From NCBI RefSeq assembly GCF_029633865.1, contig NC_079230.1, positions 27,939,457 to 28,003,456 on the forward strand: DNA of 64,000 nt. The letters are read 5' to 3'. This DNA is from Lampris incognitus (lineage: Eukaryota > Chordata > Actinopteri > Lampriformes > Lampridae). The notes under the pieces were generated by a model. That model saw nothing but the letters and a program-made list of their open reading frames with translations. It searched no databases and was not told the DNA's origin. This document shows, in pieces, positions 35,492 to 44,420 of this stretch. Within the stretch, counting starts at the first letter, position 1; each line of letters starts with the position of its first letter. The position numbers were made by a program, and so were the translations under genes.

Positions 35492-37963
35492 TACTCTCTC
35501 TCTCTCAGTCTCCCTCTCTCTCACACATACTCTCGCTCTGTCTCTCTCTCTTGCTCTCTCTCTCTCTCTCTTTCTCTCACACACATACTCTCTCTCTCTC
35601 AGTCTCCCTCTCTCCCTCACACATACTCTCGCTCTGTCTCTCTTGCCCTCTCTCTCTCTTGCTCTCTCTCTCTGTCTGTCTCTCCCTCGTGTTCTCTCTC
35701 TGTCTCTCTCTCTTTCAGTCGTTCAGTCTCCCTCTCTCTCAGTTTTCATGCCATCCCATTAGTACTGATCTAATGTGGCCCTGAGTGACACGCGGGCCTC
35801 GTCCGGCCCGCCTGTGTAGAATATGAATGTCACACATGCTCTCATTAACCAACCACTTCTCTTGAGCTCTGTGTCAACAGGAACAGGTCCTGGTGGGGGT
35901 GGGGGGGGCATCACATCATTCCTGTAATTATTCACACTCCTCGTCCTCTCACTTCTATCTTTCCATGGTCAGAGAAAAGGTTCCCTCCCGTTGGCCTTAC
36001 CTGTGGGTTTCATGTAATAGGCCTCTATGTCAGCCATGTCCGTGTGGAGAGCACAGTCCAGGTAAGTGTGGATAACTTTCCTGCTGTAGTAGTAGCGCGC
36101 GCCCATGAGAATGAAGGGCGTGCAGCAGGTCAGCGCCACGGATTTGGTCATTACAAAGCACATTACTATGGAGAAATGGAAGAAAAAAAAAAATAAACGA
36201 AACCTGTCAGAAGAGAGAATCACATGTTTGATTCTGCCGGAATTCGACCCCACACAGACACGGCAGAACAAGAACTGGCTTAAATGCATCCTACTTGAAT
36301 ACTGATCCGTGCAACAGTTGAATCACATATTAACGAGCCACAGTGGGTCTGGACTGCAGCAGCTGTGCCGAAAGACGCGTTTGGCTGTCGTTTTGCAGTT
36401 TGTACACAAAACAGCCGAATAACATCACCGTGACGACGGCAGTGTTGGTAGAAAAGTGGTAGCGCGACAGTTCCCCACTGGGAAAAACGAAGAGATTCTA
36501 CTGCACTCTATTCTAACATGGCGCTATGTAGAATAACGTTCTAGAAACCCCCCCCCCTCCCATTCAGCTCAGGCCTTGTTGAGGTAATTCTCTGTCAGGG
36601 ACACCAGGGGGCGCTATAGCGGAGGAGGACAAGCAGGTGGAGTGCTGCATAGCATGTTGTTGCTTGGCATGCAATAATCCACGGCACCTCAACGTGGTGT
36701 GAAGCCTGGGCCTCGTTTCCGCTTTGCCCCCCCCCCCACTTGTCAACGGAAATCGCCCCCCCCCCGGGTGATCGAACCCGCCCGCGTTTCGCGCGTCGTG
36801 TTGTTTTTCCCTCATCTCCCGCACGTGCTGGTCGGATTTACTTGGAGGTCCGCGATTCGCCGTGCAACCCGTCCAAGCTCTTGGGCGTCCATTAACTCAA
36901 AACACAAACCACAACGCGCGACGCTCCTCTTATCGATCCGCGTTCTCAGAAATGTTGCTGCGTTTGGGTGCGTAATGGCGTACGGCGTGCGTAAAAGGAG
37001 CGGCGACGGCGTGAGGCTTGCGCGGCCCGCTTGGCGTCGTGTGATTTCCCATCGACTGCCGAGCGGCTTTGGTGGGATTTTTCCCGGGACGTAAACAAAG
37101 CCGAAGACGCCGGTGTACGACCCGCGTGCAGCCTCTTACATGTGCCTCTTGTGCAGAGGCGGTGTGCGTGTGTGCGCATTGGGGAGGAGGAGGGGGGAGG
37201 TGTGCCCACAGGGAGTCTATTTGGGTGTGCGCGCTCACTTCGCGGACCAATCCTCAAAGTCATTCATTCATTCAATCATTCAAGGCACCGGCGTGTCATC
37301 GTCACAAATCGGAAAAGCCCACCGGCGGGCGGGCGGGCGGTGTGTGTGTACACGCGCGCGGCCATGCCTTTTGTTGCGTGTGAGCAACACGCCGGTGTGC
37401 AGCGGAGAGGAGGGCAACGCTGCAAGCTAAGATGCGCTACGTCGCCTCTGGTCACACTGCGGTGCATAATTGCGCCGACCGCTATGCGAGACGCTGGGGG
37501 AGCAGAAAGCGGGCGAAACAGACCGTTATGGAAAACGAGCCGTGCTGCGCGTCACGGTGCGTCACGGAGCCCTGACGATGGACTACATGGACCGCATATG
37601 TGGAGCAATGGTGTGCGGTAGTGACGCGGGGTACTCACATGTCAGTAGAGCATATATGAACTGGGTGTTGGGCTGCTGTCTGAGCCCCCTGAACGCCGTG
37701 TTGGGGATCCGCTCCATGATGCCCTCGTAAAAGATGCGGCGCACCTCCGCTTGGTCCGCGCGCTCGAACTCGCGGATGAAAACCGCGTCCGCTGCCCTGC
37801 CGTCCTTCTCCTCCGCTGGGCTCAGGGGCGCGCTGGAGGGAGAGGAGCTCCACATCTGCGAGGAGGACACGATGATAGAATCTTTTTTGGTCCCAGATAT
37901 AGCATCGTGTTCGTCCGCAACTATTTTAGTCTCGCAAACCATCTTTGGAGACGAACAATGCAT
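16589..37963 (-). CDS. NAT8L: N-acetylaspartate synthetase NAT8L, complete
   Basis: NAT8L transfers acetyl from acetyl-CoA to L-aspartate, making N-acetylaspartate, the abundant neuronal metabolite. It is membrane-associated (ER/mitochondria). Three coding exons on the minus strand, 37963-37639, 36165-36001 and 16956-16589, total 858 nt and 285 residues (human about 302). The junctions are Leu109 (T|TA) and Gly164 (G|GA), both with GT-AG introns. The N-terminus MHCSSPKMVCETKIVA matches mammals. Residues 61-108 contain IREFERADQ and the conserved ERIPNTAFRGLRQ. A hydrophobic segment at about 109-131 precedes RYYYSRKVI. The GNAT core (164-285) has TVELRRMSVDSRYRGKGIAKALGRR, with the acetyl-CoA loop R203-GKG-IA, and the protein ends YRLQLREE like the mammalian protein. 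Introns are 1.47 and 19.0 kb. It converges with POLN and lies downstream of NICOL1, as in human. Confidence 0.96.
17008..17427 (-). mobile_element. tRNA-derived SINE family 1, copy 3
   Basis: Full-length minus-strand copy with the 12-bp duplication ACAGCATTATAT at 16996-17007 and 17428-17439. It lies only about 50 bp upstream of the NAT8L exon 3 acceptor in transcript sense, close to where a branch point would be. Confidence 0.92.
17440..18786. other. NAT8L intron 2 segment, no gene recognised
   Basis: Mostly unique sequence with a few short AG/GA runs. It becomes GC-rich after about 18480. Confidence 0.45.
18787..18878 (+). CDS. Candidate unassigned first exon (weak)
   Basis: An ATG with a favourable -3 A opens a 30-codon frame with an acidic, aromatic-rich end (PSDWDEYFPVRR), which meets the donor-like AG|GTAAAT at 18879. 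The preceding 200 bp are GC-richer and contain GCTAGC repeats, as around the NELFA start. I do not recognise the protein, and no second exon was found. It would be antisense inside NAT8L intron 2. It could be chance. Confidence 0.25.
18879..20000. other. NAT8L intron 2 segment
   Basis: Nothing coding recognised. AT-balanced sequence without long repeats. Confidence 0.45.
20089..20436 (+). mobile_element. V-SINE, near full length
   Basis: The tRNA-like head GTGGCGCAGTGGTTAGCG and GGGTTTGAGCCC, then the V-SINE core (GTGTGGAGTTTGCATGTTCT), an internal GT repeat (about 20262-20317), and the tail CCTGAGAGCAGGATAAG followed by GGATGG. It is flanked by an imperfect 13-bp duplication (AGCCCCTTCAATG / AACCCCTTTAATG). 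Confidence 0.85.
20456..20884 (-). mobile_element. tRNA-derived SINE family 1, copy 4
   Basis: Full-length minus copy with the perfect 10-bp duplication AATGCAAATC at 20446-20455 and 20885-20894. It landed in the duplication left by the V-SINE, so it is the youngest of the three nested insertions. Confidence 0.92.
21022..21043. promoter_or_regulatory. Perfect 22-bp palindrome centred on a CRE
   Basis: An exact palindrome with the full CREB/ATF site TGACGTCA in the middle (21029-21036), extended by CATCCGC and its complement. It lies within the right part of the MITE. A binding role is inferred from the motif only. Confidence 0.5.
21398..21435. repeat. Perfect 17-bp hairpin
   Basis: Arms 21398-21414 and 21419-21435 (GTGTGTCTCTCGG and its complement form the core) flank a 4-base CACA loop, with no mismatch. 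Confidence 0.8.
23762..23832 (+). mobile_element. V-SINE 3' tail relic
   Basis: CCTGAGAGCAGGATAAGTGG followed by TTCAGATAATGGATGG repeats. Only the tail of the family remains. Confidence 0.75.
23978..24433 (+). mobile_element. tRNA-derived SINE family 1, copy 5
   Basis: Full-length plus-strand copy from GGGCGTCCAGGTGGCGTGGC to the A-rich end. Confidence 0.9.
24478..24590. repeat. TATCAGTTAGC/TAGC tandem cluster
   Basis: At least five TATCAGTTAGCTAGC-like units in near-tandem order. This is a GTTAGC/GCTAAC motif cluster of the kind also seen at 43.8-44.1 and 58.5-58.7 kb. Confidence 0.7.
24725..25144 (-). mobile_element. tRNA-derived SINE family 1, copy 6
   Basis: Full-length minus copy. 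Both flanks carry a similar A-rich/GTAGT sequence, probably an eroded target duplication. Confidence 0.88.
25145..28861. other. NAT8L intron 2 segment
   Basis: Holds a CA repeat (about 25736-25766), a hairpin with TAGC repeats (27091-27190) and scattered short repeats. A 237-codon minus-strand frame at 26073-26786 has no recognisable domain and is not called. Confidence 0.5.
28862..29202 (-). mobile_element. tRNA-derived SINE family 1, copy 7 (head truncated)
   Basis: Minus-strand body and tail are present. The homology ends at GCCCGACCAAGCCGGG, so the tRNA-like head is missing. Confidence 0.87.
29203..30796. other. NAT8L intron 2 segment, purine/pyrimidine tracts
   Basis: Contains GA runs (29583-29640), long C/T tracts (29990-30140 and 30240-30310) and CA runs. 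No gene recognised. Confidence 0.5.
30797..31228 (-). mobile_element. tRNA-derived SINE family 1, copy 8
   Basis: Full-length minus copy ending in a diverged head (CACGCTAACCGGAAGCCC on the plus strand). Confidence 0.88.
31351..32580. repeat. 30-bp minisatellite, 41 units, no indels
   Basis: Exactly 41 tandem 30-bp units (unit starts TTTGGTGGAGAAGTATGCTC) keep perfect register over 1,230 bp. Variation is confined to a few positions, giving unit types ending GACTAGATGA, GACTAGTCAA, GAACTAGTTGA and GACTAGTTGA. As 30 is a multiple of 3, both strands stay open for long stretches (296 codons plus, 341 codons minus). Stops remain in some units of the plus frame. It sits in NAT8L intron 2, so a VNTR is more likely than a protein. 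Confidence 0.95.
32581..33048. other. NAT8L intron 2 segment
   Basis: Unique sequence after the minisatellite; nothing recognised. Confidence 0.4.
33049..33475 (-). mobile_element. tRNA-derived SINE family 1, copy 9
   Basis: Full-length minus copy with the head at the right (GCCACCCAGACGCCC on the plus strand). Confidence 0.88.
33476..35142. other. NAT8L intron 2 segment, CA repeats and G-rich tracts
   Basis: Holds CA repeats (33604-33633, 33946-33972 and 34095-34112), a GA/GGGA tract (34346-34424) and a G-quadruplex motif (34913-34943). No gene recognised. Confidence 0.5.
35143..35755. repeat. TC microsatellite with a higher-order ACACATACTC unit
   Basis: About 600 bp of TC dinucleotides. 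A composite unit of roughly 90-115 bp recurs five times: CACACACATACTCTC, then TC, then CACATACTCTCGCTCTG, then TC. It lies about 250 bp past the exon 2 donor, in the first part of NAT8L intron 2. Open frames through it are repeat artefacts. Confidence 0.9.
36001..36165 (-). CDS. NAT8L: NAT8L exon 2 (membrane segment)
   Basis: 165 nt encoding residues 109-163 plus the first base of Gly164. The acceptor is TCCATAG|TA and the donor ACAG|GTAAGG. The first half is the hydrophobic segment (MCFVMTKSVALTCCTPFILM). The second half is the strongly conserved RYYYSRKVIHTYLDCALHTD, then MADIEAYYMKP. Confidence 0.96.
36166..37638 (-). other. NAT8L: NAT8L intron 1
   Basis: 1,473-bp GT-AG intron, CpG-rich towards exon 1 (36.8-37.6 kb), so the promoter CpG island extends into it. 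No other gene recognised. Confidence 0.7.
37639..37963 (-). CDS. NAT8L: NAT8L exon 1 coding part
   Basis: Encodes residues 1-108 plus one base. The start at 37963-37961 was chosen because MHCSSPKMVCETK matches the mammalian N-terminus. Its context is weak (T at -3). Met8 (CCAAAGATGG) has a strong context and is also present in mammals, so leaky initiation at Met8 is possible. The same frame is open further upstream only through a T-rich 5' UTR. The donor is GACAT|GTGAGT. Confidence 0.95.
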
Positions 37964-38253
37964 GCAACTGGCCGCAAAAAACAACTGTGCTCCGGAAGAA
38001 AAAAACAAAAAACAAAAACAAAAAACACCAAAAAACAAAAAAAAAAAACAAAAAAAAAAAAAATAAAATAAAAAGGAAGGGAGCAAAAAAAAAAAGGATG
38101 ACGGATACGTTTTCTTTTTTTTTATATATATATATATATATTGAAAAAACCAGAGAAAGGATGAAAGAAATAAGACGTGAGGGGAGGGGGGGATGTTCTG
38201 CTGCAACCCTGAGCGTTTCTGACGACCAAGACTTGCCGGTGTGGTCCAGGCGG

Positions 38254-38324
38254 TATTTATAAGGTTGCGGGGCTGACGGATTCAGGTTCAGGGGCTGGCC
38301 CGCTCCTCGCGCGGCGCAGATTGG
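38254..38324 (-). promoter_or_regulatory. NAT8L: NAT8L core promoter: TATA and CCAAT boxes
   Basis: On the minus strand TTATAAATA occupies 38262-38254, and a CCAAT box at 38324-38320 lies about 60 bp upstream of it. This predicts transcription starting near 38230, giving a 5' UTR of about 270 nt. Confidence 0.6.
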
Positions 38325-39528
38325 CTCAGACGGCGCGCCATGTGATGCCGAGAGGCGCGGGGGCGCGGGACAGGGACAGCCGCGCGGATATTCTCCGGAT
38401 CCATATAAACACACCGCTGTGCGCCGGCGAAATTCCACACATGTGTATTCTGAGGACAAGGGGGGGGCGGCAGTGATGAGGGGGGGGGAATTACGTAGTG
38501 CAGATTGTAGTCTTCATAATCTGTCTCACGATGATGATGATGAGGAGGAGGAGGAGGAGCCGCCGTTTGGTGAGAGGTGACTTGGCAAAGGGTGTCAGCA
38601 AGGTAGCGCAAGGGCAGCGCGTTGGGCGCGAGCGTTATTGGAACGACGCCTTATTGTGGTTCTCGCCGTCTTGCGCGCCGCAGGGGGGGGGGGACGAGTC
38701 CGCGTCTCTGCCCCCCATCCGCCTCCTGACTGACAAGCTCTGCTGCACTGCAGCGATTCCTCCGTCGTCCCCTCACTCCTCTCCCACGGCACCTCCGCCA
38801 CATATGTGTATATTCCGCTGTTATTGTGACATTAGACCCCCCCTCCCCTCCCCTCCCCCGTGTCGGTCGTTTGTCTGGACTCTCTACCGTGCACAATAAA
38901 GGCGCTGCTGTACGCACCTCCGTGTCGCGCCTCCGCTCTTTGTTGCAGGGCGACACTCCCCGAATAGCCTGAAATAAAACCGTCTTTTATCATCCACAAC
39001 AGATCCTCCCTTTCGTGACCTTTCCAGAGGTTAAAAAACGAAACACGGACTTGGGTTTTCGAACGCGCGTGACGGATCGGCGCTCAGCGATTGGCTACGG
39101 TGCTAATTTAACGAAGGGCGGTGATTGACGTTTCATTTCGTGGGGATCACTTCGCGTCGTGAACTGTTGCGTTTTTCATGCGTACTTCGTGGTTCGCATT
39201 GCGCGGACTCGCGAAGAGCTGCGCGCGCGCGCGGGGGGGGGGGGGTGAGATGCGTATAGTTTTGCAGCAGCGAGAAACGCTGTCGTCTGTTTGAAGCAGA
39301 ACTAGTTTGAACTGGATCATCCGAGGAGACCCTCCCCCCCCCCCCCTCTCTCTCTCTCTCCTCAAGACTCAACTCCAGACTGGACCGCCCAGCCCCGCAC
39401 AGACTTCCTTCTACAGATGCGCTACATAAATCTGTAGCACACGGACGAACAGAAGGCGACGGTACCGTCGGAGGTGTGTGGAAGCGTCCGTGCACAGCAT
39501 CACTACCTGCTCTCGTCCACCTTGCAAG
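38270..39528. other. CpG-rich region upstream of NAT8L
   Basis: GC- and CpG-rich sequence with a GATGATGATGAGGAGGAGG run (about 38530-38560). Likely part of the NAT8L regulatory region. No coding exon is supported. Confidence 0.5.
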
Positions 39529-39594
39529 ATGCTGCGCGCATGCGCCGTGTCGAGAAGCAGTCGTGAACTGCAGCGGTGGTACGAGCACATAATG
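39529..39594 (+). CDS. Candidate divergent first exon (weak)
   Basis: An ATG with A at -3 opens 22 codons (MLRACAVSRSSRELQRWYEH, then IM) ending exactly at a strong donor ATG|GTAAGT. An NRF-1-like CGCGCATGCGCC overlaps it at 39535-39546. It would point away from NAT8L, about 1.3 kb from the NAT8L start. The product is not recognised and no second exon was found. Confidence 0.3.
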
Positions 39595-40590
39595 GTAAGT
39601 GTAATAGTAGTCGTGGATGGGTGCTGTGTAAAGGTGGAATCACAGCACAGCCTCCCAAGTGTTTCTTCGTTATAACTCAACAGCTCTTGTGTTTGAGCGA
39701 CTTCCCCCGGTCTCACAGCTGGCTTATAACCCACTGTACTATAATACCGTACTAGTACTACACCAATACCATACTACATAGGCCTGCTATATTGCGATGT
39801 ACTGGGGCGACTGAGGTACGCTCACCTGCATAATTGAGGCGTTTTGAGTTACACATTGAAAATCCTATCGTAAGCATGTTGTGTCTTCACCAGCTGATAG
39901 TTACTGAGTTATTGTTTTACTCCGGTCTTTACAACCATTACAGATCTGAGCAAACCTTTACAGCGTCAGAGAACATTAGAAACTCAGATTTAGTTGTTTA
40001 CTGTTAGTGCTTGTATTGACAGACCCGTCAATCAATCTGGGAGTGACAGCAGCTTCCACAGGGGTGACCCTTGAGTTTACATTTGAATTAAGGGTTGTAC
40101 CTTTAAGTTTATGTGTGTGTGTGTGTGTGTGTGTCGGCCCTGTGATGGACTGGCGGCCTGTCCAGGGTGTCTCCCCACCTGGGATAGGCTCCAGCATCCC
40201 ACGACCCTGAGAGCAGGATAAGCAGCTTGGATAATGGATGGATATAGTATATATATATATATTATTTTGGAAAGTATTTGGTCTTGTACACGGTCTTTCT
40301 TGGAACCCTGATAACTATGTATTGTATACAACATACATAATTTACTCGGTATCCGCTTCTGTGATGCAACGTGACAATGATTTCATATTCGGTAAAGCTT
40401 GCAGTCATCTGAAGCTTAAAGATAAACACGCCGGCTGACATATTTACTGTAGTGTGAAGGAAGGAACAGTCAGGCCTTGCTAGCACTGAGCCAGAGGCAA
40501 CACTGTCGTTCTTATGGGACGTGACGCTCAAAGGAAAGTTCACAAAACTAACATGTACCCAATTCTATCTTATAGCATTCAGCCATTACA
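39595..40590. other. Intergenic with a V-SINE relic
   Basis: Contains a GT run and V-SINE tail (40110-40244), then an AT run. No gene recognised. Confidence 0.45.
40110..40244 (+). mobile_element. V-SINE 3' fragment
   Basis: GGCCCTGTGATGGACTGGCG through CCTGAGAGCAGGATAAGCAG to GGATAATGGATGG, preceded by a GT repeat, as in the full copy at 20 kb. The head is missing. Confidence 0.8.
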
Positions 40591-40610
40591 TTAACGCTCT
40601 TATCTAGACG

Positions 40611-41520
40611 TTGTCTATGACATGTATGACAAGTATCGAGCACATCCTCAGCAGCTGCCCATCAGCCCTGGGGGAGGGCCGTTACCGCTGGCGACGTGAC
40701 CAAGTGCTGAAGACAGTTGCAGAGGCCATCTCCAAAGCTGTGGCCAACAACAAGCAAGCCCGCAGACAGAGGATAATCGCCTTTTTCAGGGCTGGTGAGC
40801 AGCCCCAGTCACAGCCCAGATCAGCAGCCGGTCTCCTCACCTTTGGGTCAGACTGGGAGCTGCGAGTCGACTTGGGGGGGGGGGGCAGGTTCCCGGAACA
40901 CGTTATGACAACTTCGTTGAGGCCAGACATAGTGCTAATAGAGCTATCATCAAAACAGGCCTCTTCAAAACAGGAGCTCCTTGTAGAGCTGACGGTTCCC
41001 TGGGAGGACTGGATGGAGGAGGCAAATGAGCGGAACCAGTCCAAGTACCAGGAGCTGGTGGATCAGTGTCCGAGGAGAGGCTGGAAGGCATGTTGTGAGC
41101 CCATTGAAGTGGGATGTGGAAGCTTTGCTGGCCGTTCACTGTGCAAGCTCTTCACTCTACTTGGCAGCACTAGGGCTGCCAAAAGGAAAGCCATCAAGTC
41201 TTCCATGGGGACTGCAGAGAGGGCCTCCAGATGGCTTTGGCTCAGAAGGAGTGATCTGTGGGCCAATGCTGCTGAGACACCAGCCAGGGCCTGATCAACC
41301 CTGGCTGCGTTGCCCGAGAGAGGGTGTATGATGTTGAAAGACCCGAGGACCTCAGGAAACATCACCGACAATGTGCCCCACTGCACCCTGGGATGTGTCT
41401 TTGAGTCAAGACCTTTTTTTCATTGTGACACATTGGCACACATGGACAATGATCTTTTGAGAGGAGACGGAGTTTCTTTGGACACAAGTTTGCTTTTTTG
41501 AATGCTCGTCTGTTGCTTTA
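40611..41520 (+). mobile_element. C-terminal fragment of a restriction-endonuclease-type LINE
   Basis: A continuous 227-codon frame (40611-41294) carries EHILSSC, which fits the H-x4-C half of a CCHC knuckle, then GEGRYRWRRDQVLK. Next come LRPDIVLIE...LLVELTVPWED, a PD-(D/E)xK-like core, then KYQELVDQCPRRGWKA, PIEVGCGSFAGRSLC and ASRWLWLRR. This layout suits the C-terminus of R2/NeSL-group LINEs, which use a restriction-like endonuclease. The copy is 5'-truncated (reverse transcriptase and first half of the knuckle absent) but has no stop. A G run near 40875 adds a glycine stretch. Family placement is from memory. Confidence 0.55.
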
Positions 41521-42520
41521 ATAGGCATTTTAAAACCTAAGCTGGTGATTCGTTATCGCTCCGTTGTTTTCTGTACGGCACATAGTCTAGTGGTAGTATT
41601 AACACCGTGACCTGTTATGTAGTCAGTGCATCTGTGCACCAATCACCAAGCGTGTGTTTAAGACGCACACATATGCACACATACACACACTCCCTCTCGC
41701 GCTCTCTCTGACTTGTACTCGTTCACACTTGCTGCTGTCAGAGATCTGTCACCCTCTTGTGGTCTTTTTGTCCACGTCAGCGCCGCAGCTAACCGTGATG
41801 CAGCTGCAGATGTCTCATATTTCATAGGTTAGCACGTCTCACAACGTTGCACTTGTTTTTAAGCCTGTCTGTCTCCTGACATACAAGGCGGTGTAGATGT
41901 ACAGGACAGTGATGGTGGCGTCCATGTAGAAAGGACATAAAGGTCTGTGTTCATCCTGCAATAGGAGCATGTAGAAACAGGGGGGGATAAAATCCAATAG
42001 GTAAAACAAGCAGCAAGGCACAAGTGTGGGTAGAAGAAGAAAACTCGGCCCAAGCGTATAAGATGAGCGCCACTAGTTAATTTTTACCTTCTCAAAAATT
42101 TTACTTATTTTCCGTCTGTCTTGTCTATCGTCTTTATGCGGCCCATATCTTTTGTTTTATGTTTTCATACATATTCCAAAGTCAAGACGTACATCTGTGT
42201 TTTCTTGGGCGTTTGCAACGGCAAAAATGCCTCTCAACTAGCATGACTCACGTTTACATGGTCATGAGGAGAAGATATCGTTTCACCCTCTCAACAAGAA
42301 CTTTATTTCCTGCTAGATTTTAGTTACAGCCCTTGTACCGCACTAAAGATGTTTTAAAAGTGGATAAAAATGGTTAAAAATGCTGAAGTTAAAAGCTTGA
42401 TAAATCCAGTTTGTAAAGCGCCGTATGTTACTATCGGCCTCACATCTTTGTAAATTGGAAAAGACTCAGGAGACCCAATTTTCTCTAGATGCACAAACAT
42501 CTCTTTCCTCTTCCGTCCAT
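41521..42520. other. Intergenic, nothing recognised
   Basis: No coding exon or repeat end is supported apart from short CA runs near 41665-41690. Confidence 0.4.
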
Positions 42521-42604
42521 TCCAGTCTAAGAAACTTTGGCGTTATGTTTGATCATAGCATGTCTTTTACTCCTCGTGTCAACAGAGTGCAGATTGCAAA
42601 GTGA
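42521..42604 (+). mobile_element. Small L2-like LINE relic
   Basis: The reading frame SSLRNFGVMFDHSMSFTPRVN resembles the LGVxFDxxLSFxxHV segment that follows the reverse transcriptase fingers in L2/Rex1-like LINEs. Only about 84 bp are clear; the flanks may be further eroded pieces. Confidence 0.5.
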
Positions 42605-44212
42605 CTTATCAGCGAGGTCAACATTTTCTGCAGGGTGTAAAGGGAACCCATTGCAGCACAGGCGCGTGCTTCGGTGACCTGAAGTCTTACAATCCTCACA
42701 GTGTCTTGCTTGTTTAACGTAACGTCTGTAGTGTGTAGATGAGGATAAATCAAATCCATTACTCCAGCCCGTGGGGCACGGACCACACAACAACTTTTGT
42801 AGTCAGGGGTCACTAACAAAGTATTCTAGAGCAAAAGTATTCTAGCCAGCAAGTCAGACCCACAAACACACAACAGCAGACCATCATTTCCACTCAACAC
42901 AGACCCACACAATGCTGTACCAGAACTTTCTTAAATATAAGTAGCCAACACTTTATTAATAGTCTTGGAATATTAGTTGAGAACTGTAGGGTATGGTTGT
43001 CGTTCATCCCATCAGTTGCTGCAAGTACTATTTGCCTAAAAGATAGCATGGCATGATGGCATACATCTTTAAGTGCAGTCTCCTTCATGACTCACCTCTT
43101 TGCTACTAGGTCCTGCCTGTTCACCGTCCTCCTGACCTCCTCCTGCTTGTTGACTTGTCATTCTGACCTCCTTCTGGTTCCTTAATATAACAGCACATAA
43201 ATGTAAAACTCACCATCACCCATACTGTGCTGCTCAGTGTTAAACCTGCACAGCAACCACAGAAAATGCAGGCTGCATTATCATCTCTAAGTCCTATTTC
43301 TTACAAGTTTCAACTTACTCTTTTTTTAGCAGAAAGACAGCACGATGGCCCAGTGGGTCGCACTGTTGCCTCACAGCAAGAAGGTCCTGGGTTCGAACGC
43401 CAAGAATACACTGTCAAATAAAATGACTTTCATTTCATAAAATGCCAGATATCGCCTCCTTTCTTGGTCATGTTGGCTCTGTGGATGAAATCTAATCTGT
43501 GTTCAATAAAATAGTCATATTTGAACTAATAAAATTAATCAGCCTTTAGCACACATGGGTTTTATTATTGTTGAATTACCCAACCAGGTAAAACTCCTCC
43601 ATTCCTGAGTGAAAACAAAGGGGTGCCTATTATATAAACCAATATCAAAAAGGCAAAAAACCTAATTAAACCACCACAGACTATTAAAATAAAACGGAAT
43701 AAGCTCTAAATTGATGTCAAAACGTATCTCTACAACTAATCCCCCATCATCTCACTGCTCATGACTGAGCACCAGTGTTAGCTAACATTAGATAATAAAT
43801 ATATGACATTTTATATTGGGAATGAAATTCCGAGCCGTAGGCACAACTAGCTAGCTAGCTAGCTATTTAGCCAACATTGGAAACGAAAGGGCGCGCTATC
43901 AGCTAGCAAAGCTAACATTAGTTAGCTAATGGTAGGTAAGGCAAACGTTAGCTTTAGTTATCTTACCTGTAACTTAAGGCAGAAGTCAGAAATTAGCTAA
44001 CATTAGCGTTCATGCGGAGACAGTCTAATTCAGAAAGTCCGAAGTTAAAGTAAAGTGTACTAAACTAGCTAGCTGAATTTACAGCGTCTCCACCGGCTTG
44101 TGCGACGCACACGAGCGTAGGCTTTAATGAGGACGCGAGCCATCGTAATGACGGGCGTGACGAGGCAGTCAGGCGAGACATGTCAACTAAAGTCAAGGTT
44201 AAGAAATGGTAT
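42605..44212. other. Intergenic with V-SINE head and GTTAGC cluster
   Basis: A V-SINE head relic lies at 43338-43405 and a cluster of GCTAGC/GTTAGCTAAC motifs at about 43845-44075. No gene recognised. Confidence 0.45.
43338..43405 (+). mobile_element. V-SINE head relic
   Basis: CACGATGGCCCAGTGGGTCG and CCTCACAGCAAGAAGGTCCT followed by GGGTTCGAACGCC match the head of the full V-SINE at 20 kb. The body is absent. Confidence 0.75.
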
Positions 44213-44369
44213 CGTAACGTGCATGGATAAGAAGACACGCTGGCCGCTGGCTCGCGGGTCTGACCCTTTAGTCGAGCGGTTAGCGATGCCTCCTGCGGTG
44301 CGGGCGGTACGGGTTCGCTTCCCGGCCGCGGCAGTTCCTGTGGTTGCGTTGTCCTCCGAATTCGCTACA
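44213..44369 (+). mobile_element. Solo LTR of a miniature LTR element (tRNA-like LTR), subfamily 1
   Basis: A 157-bp unit related to the LTRs at 45.6-46.0 kb. It ends GCTACA and is flanked by the 4-bp duplication GTAT (44209-44212 and 44370-44373). It contains the tRNA-like block TTTAGTCGAGCGGTTAGCG (A-box like) and GGGTTCGCTTCCCGG (B-box like). A fossil with no coding content. Confidence 0.7.
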
Positions 44370-44420
44370 GTATGGTCCACTTTAGGGGTGTCTGAAATCG
44401 TATTGCAATAGTCCTCCAGG

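Noticed and set aside
34962-35784. Long Leu/Ser-rich frames (266 and 220 codons)
   Set aside because: They are translations of the TC/CA microsatellite.
37964-38206. N-terminal extension of NAT8L by about 80 residues
   Set aside because: It is a translated T-rich leader (mostly Phe/Tyr/Leu) from a non-ATG start, with no counterpart in other NAT8L proteins.
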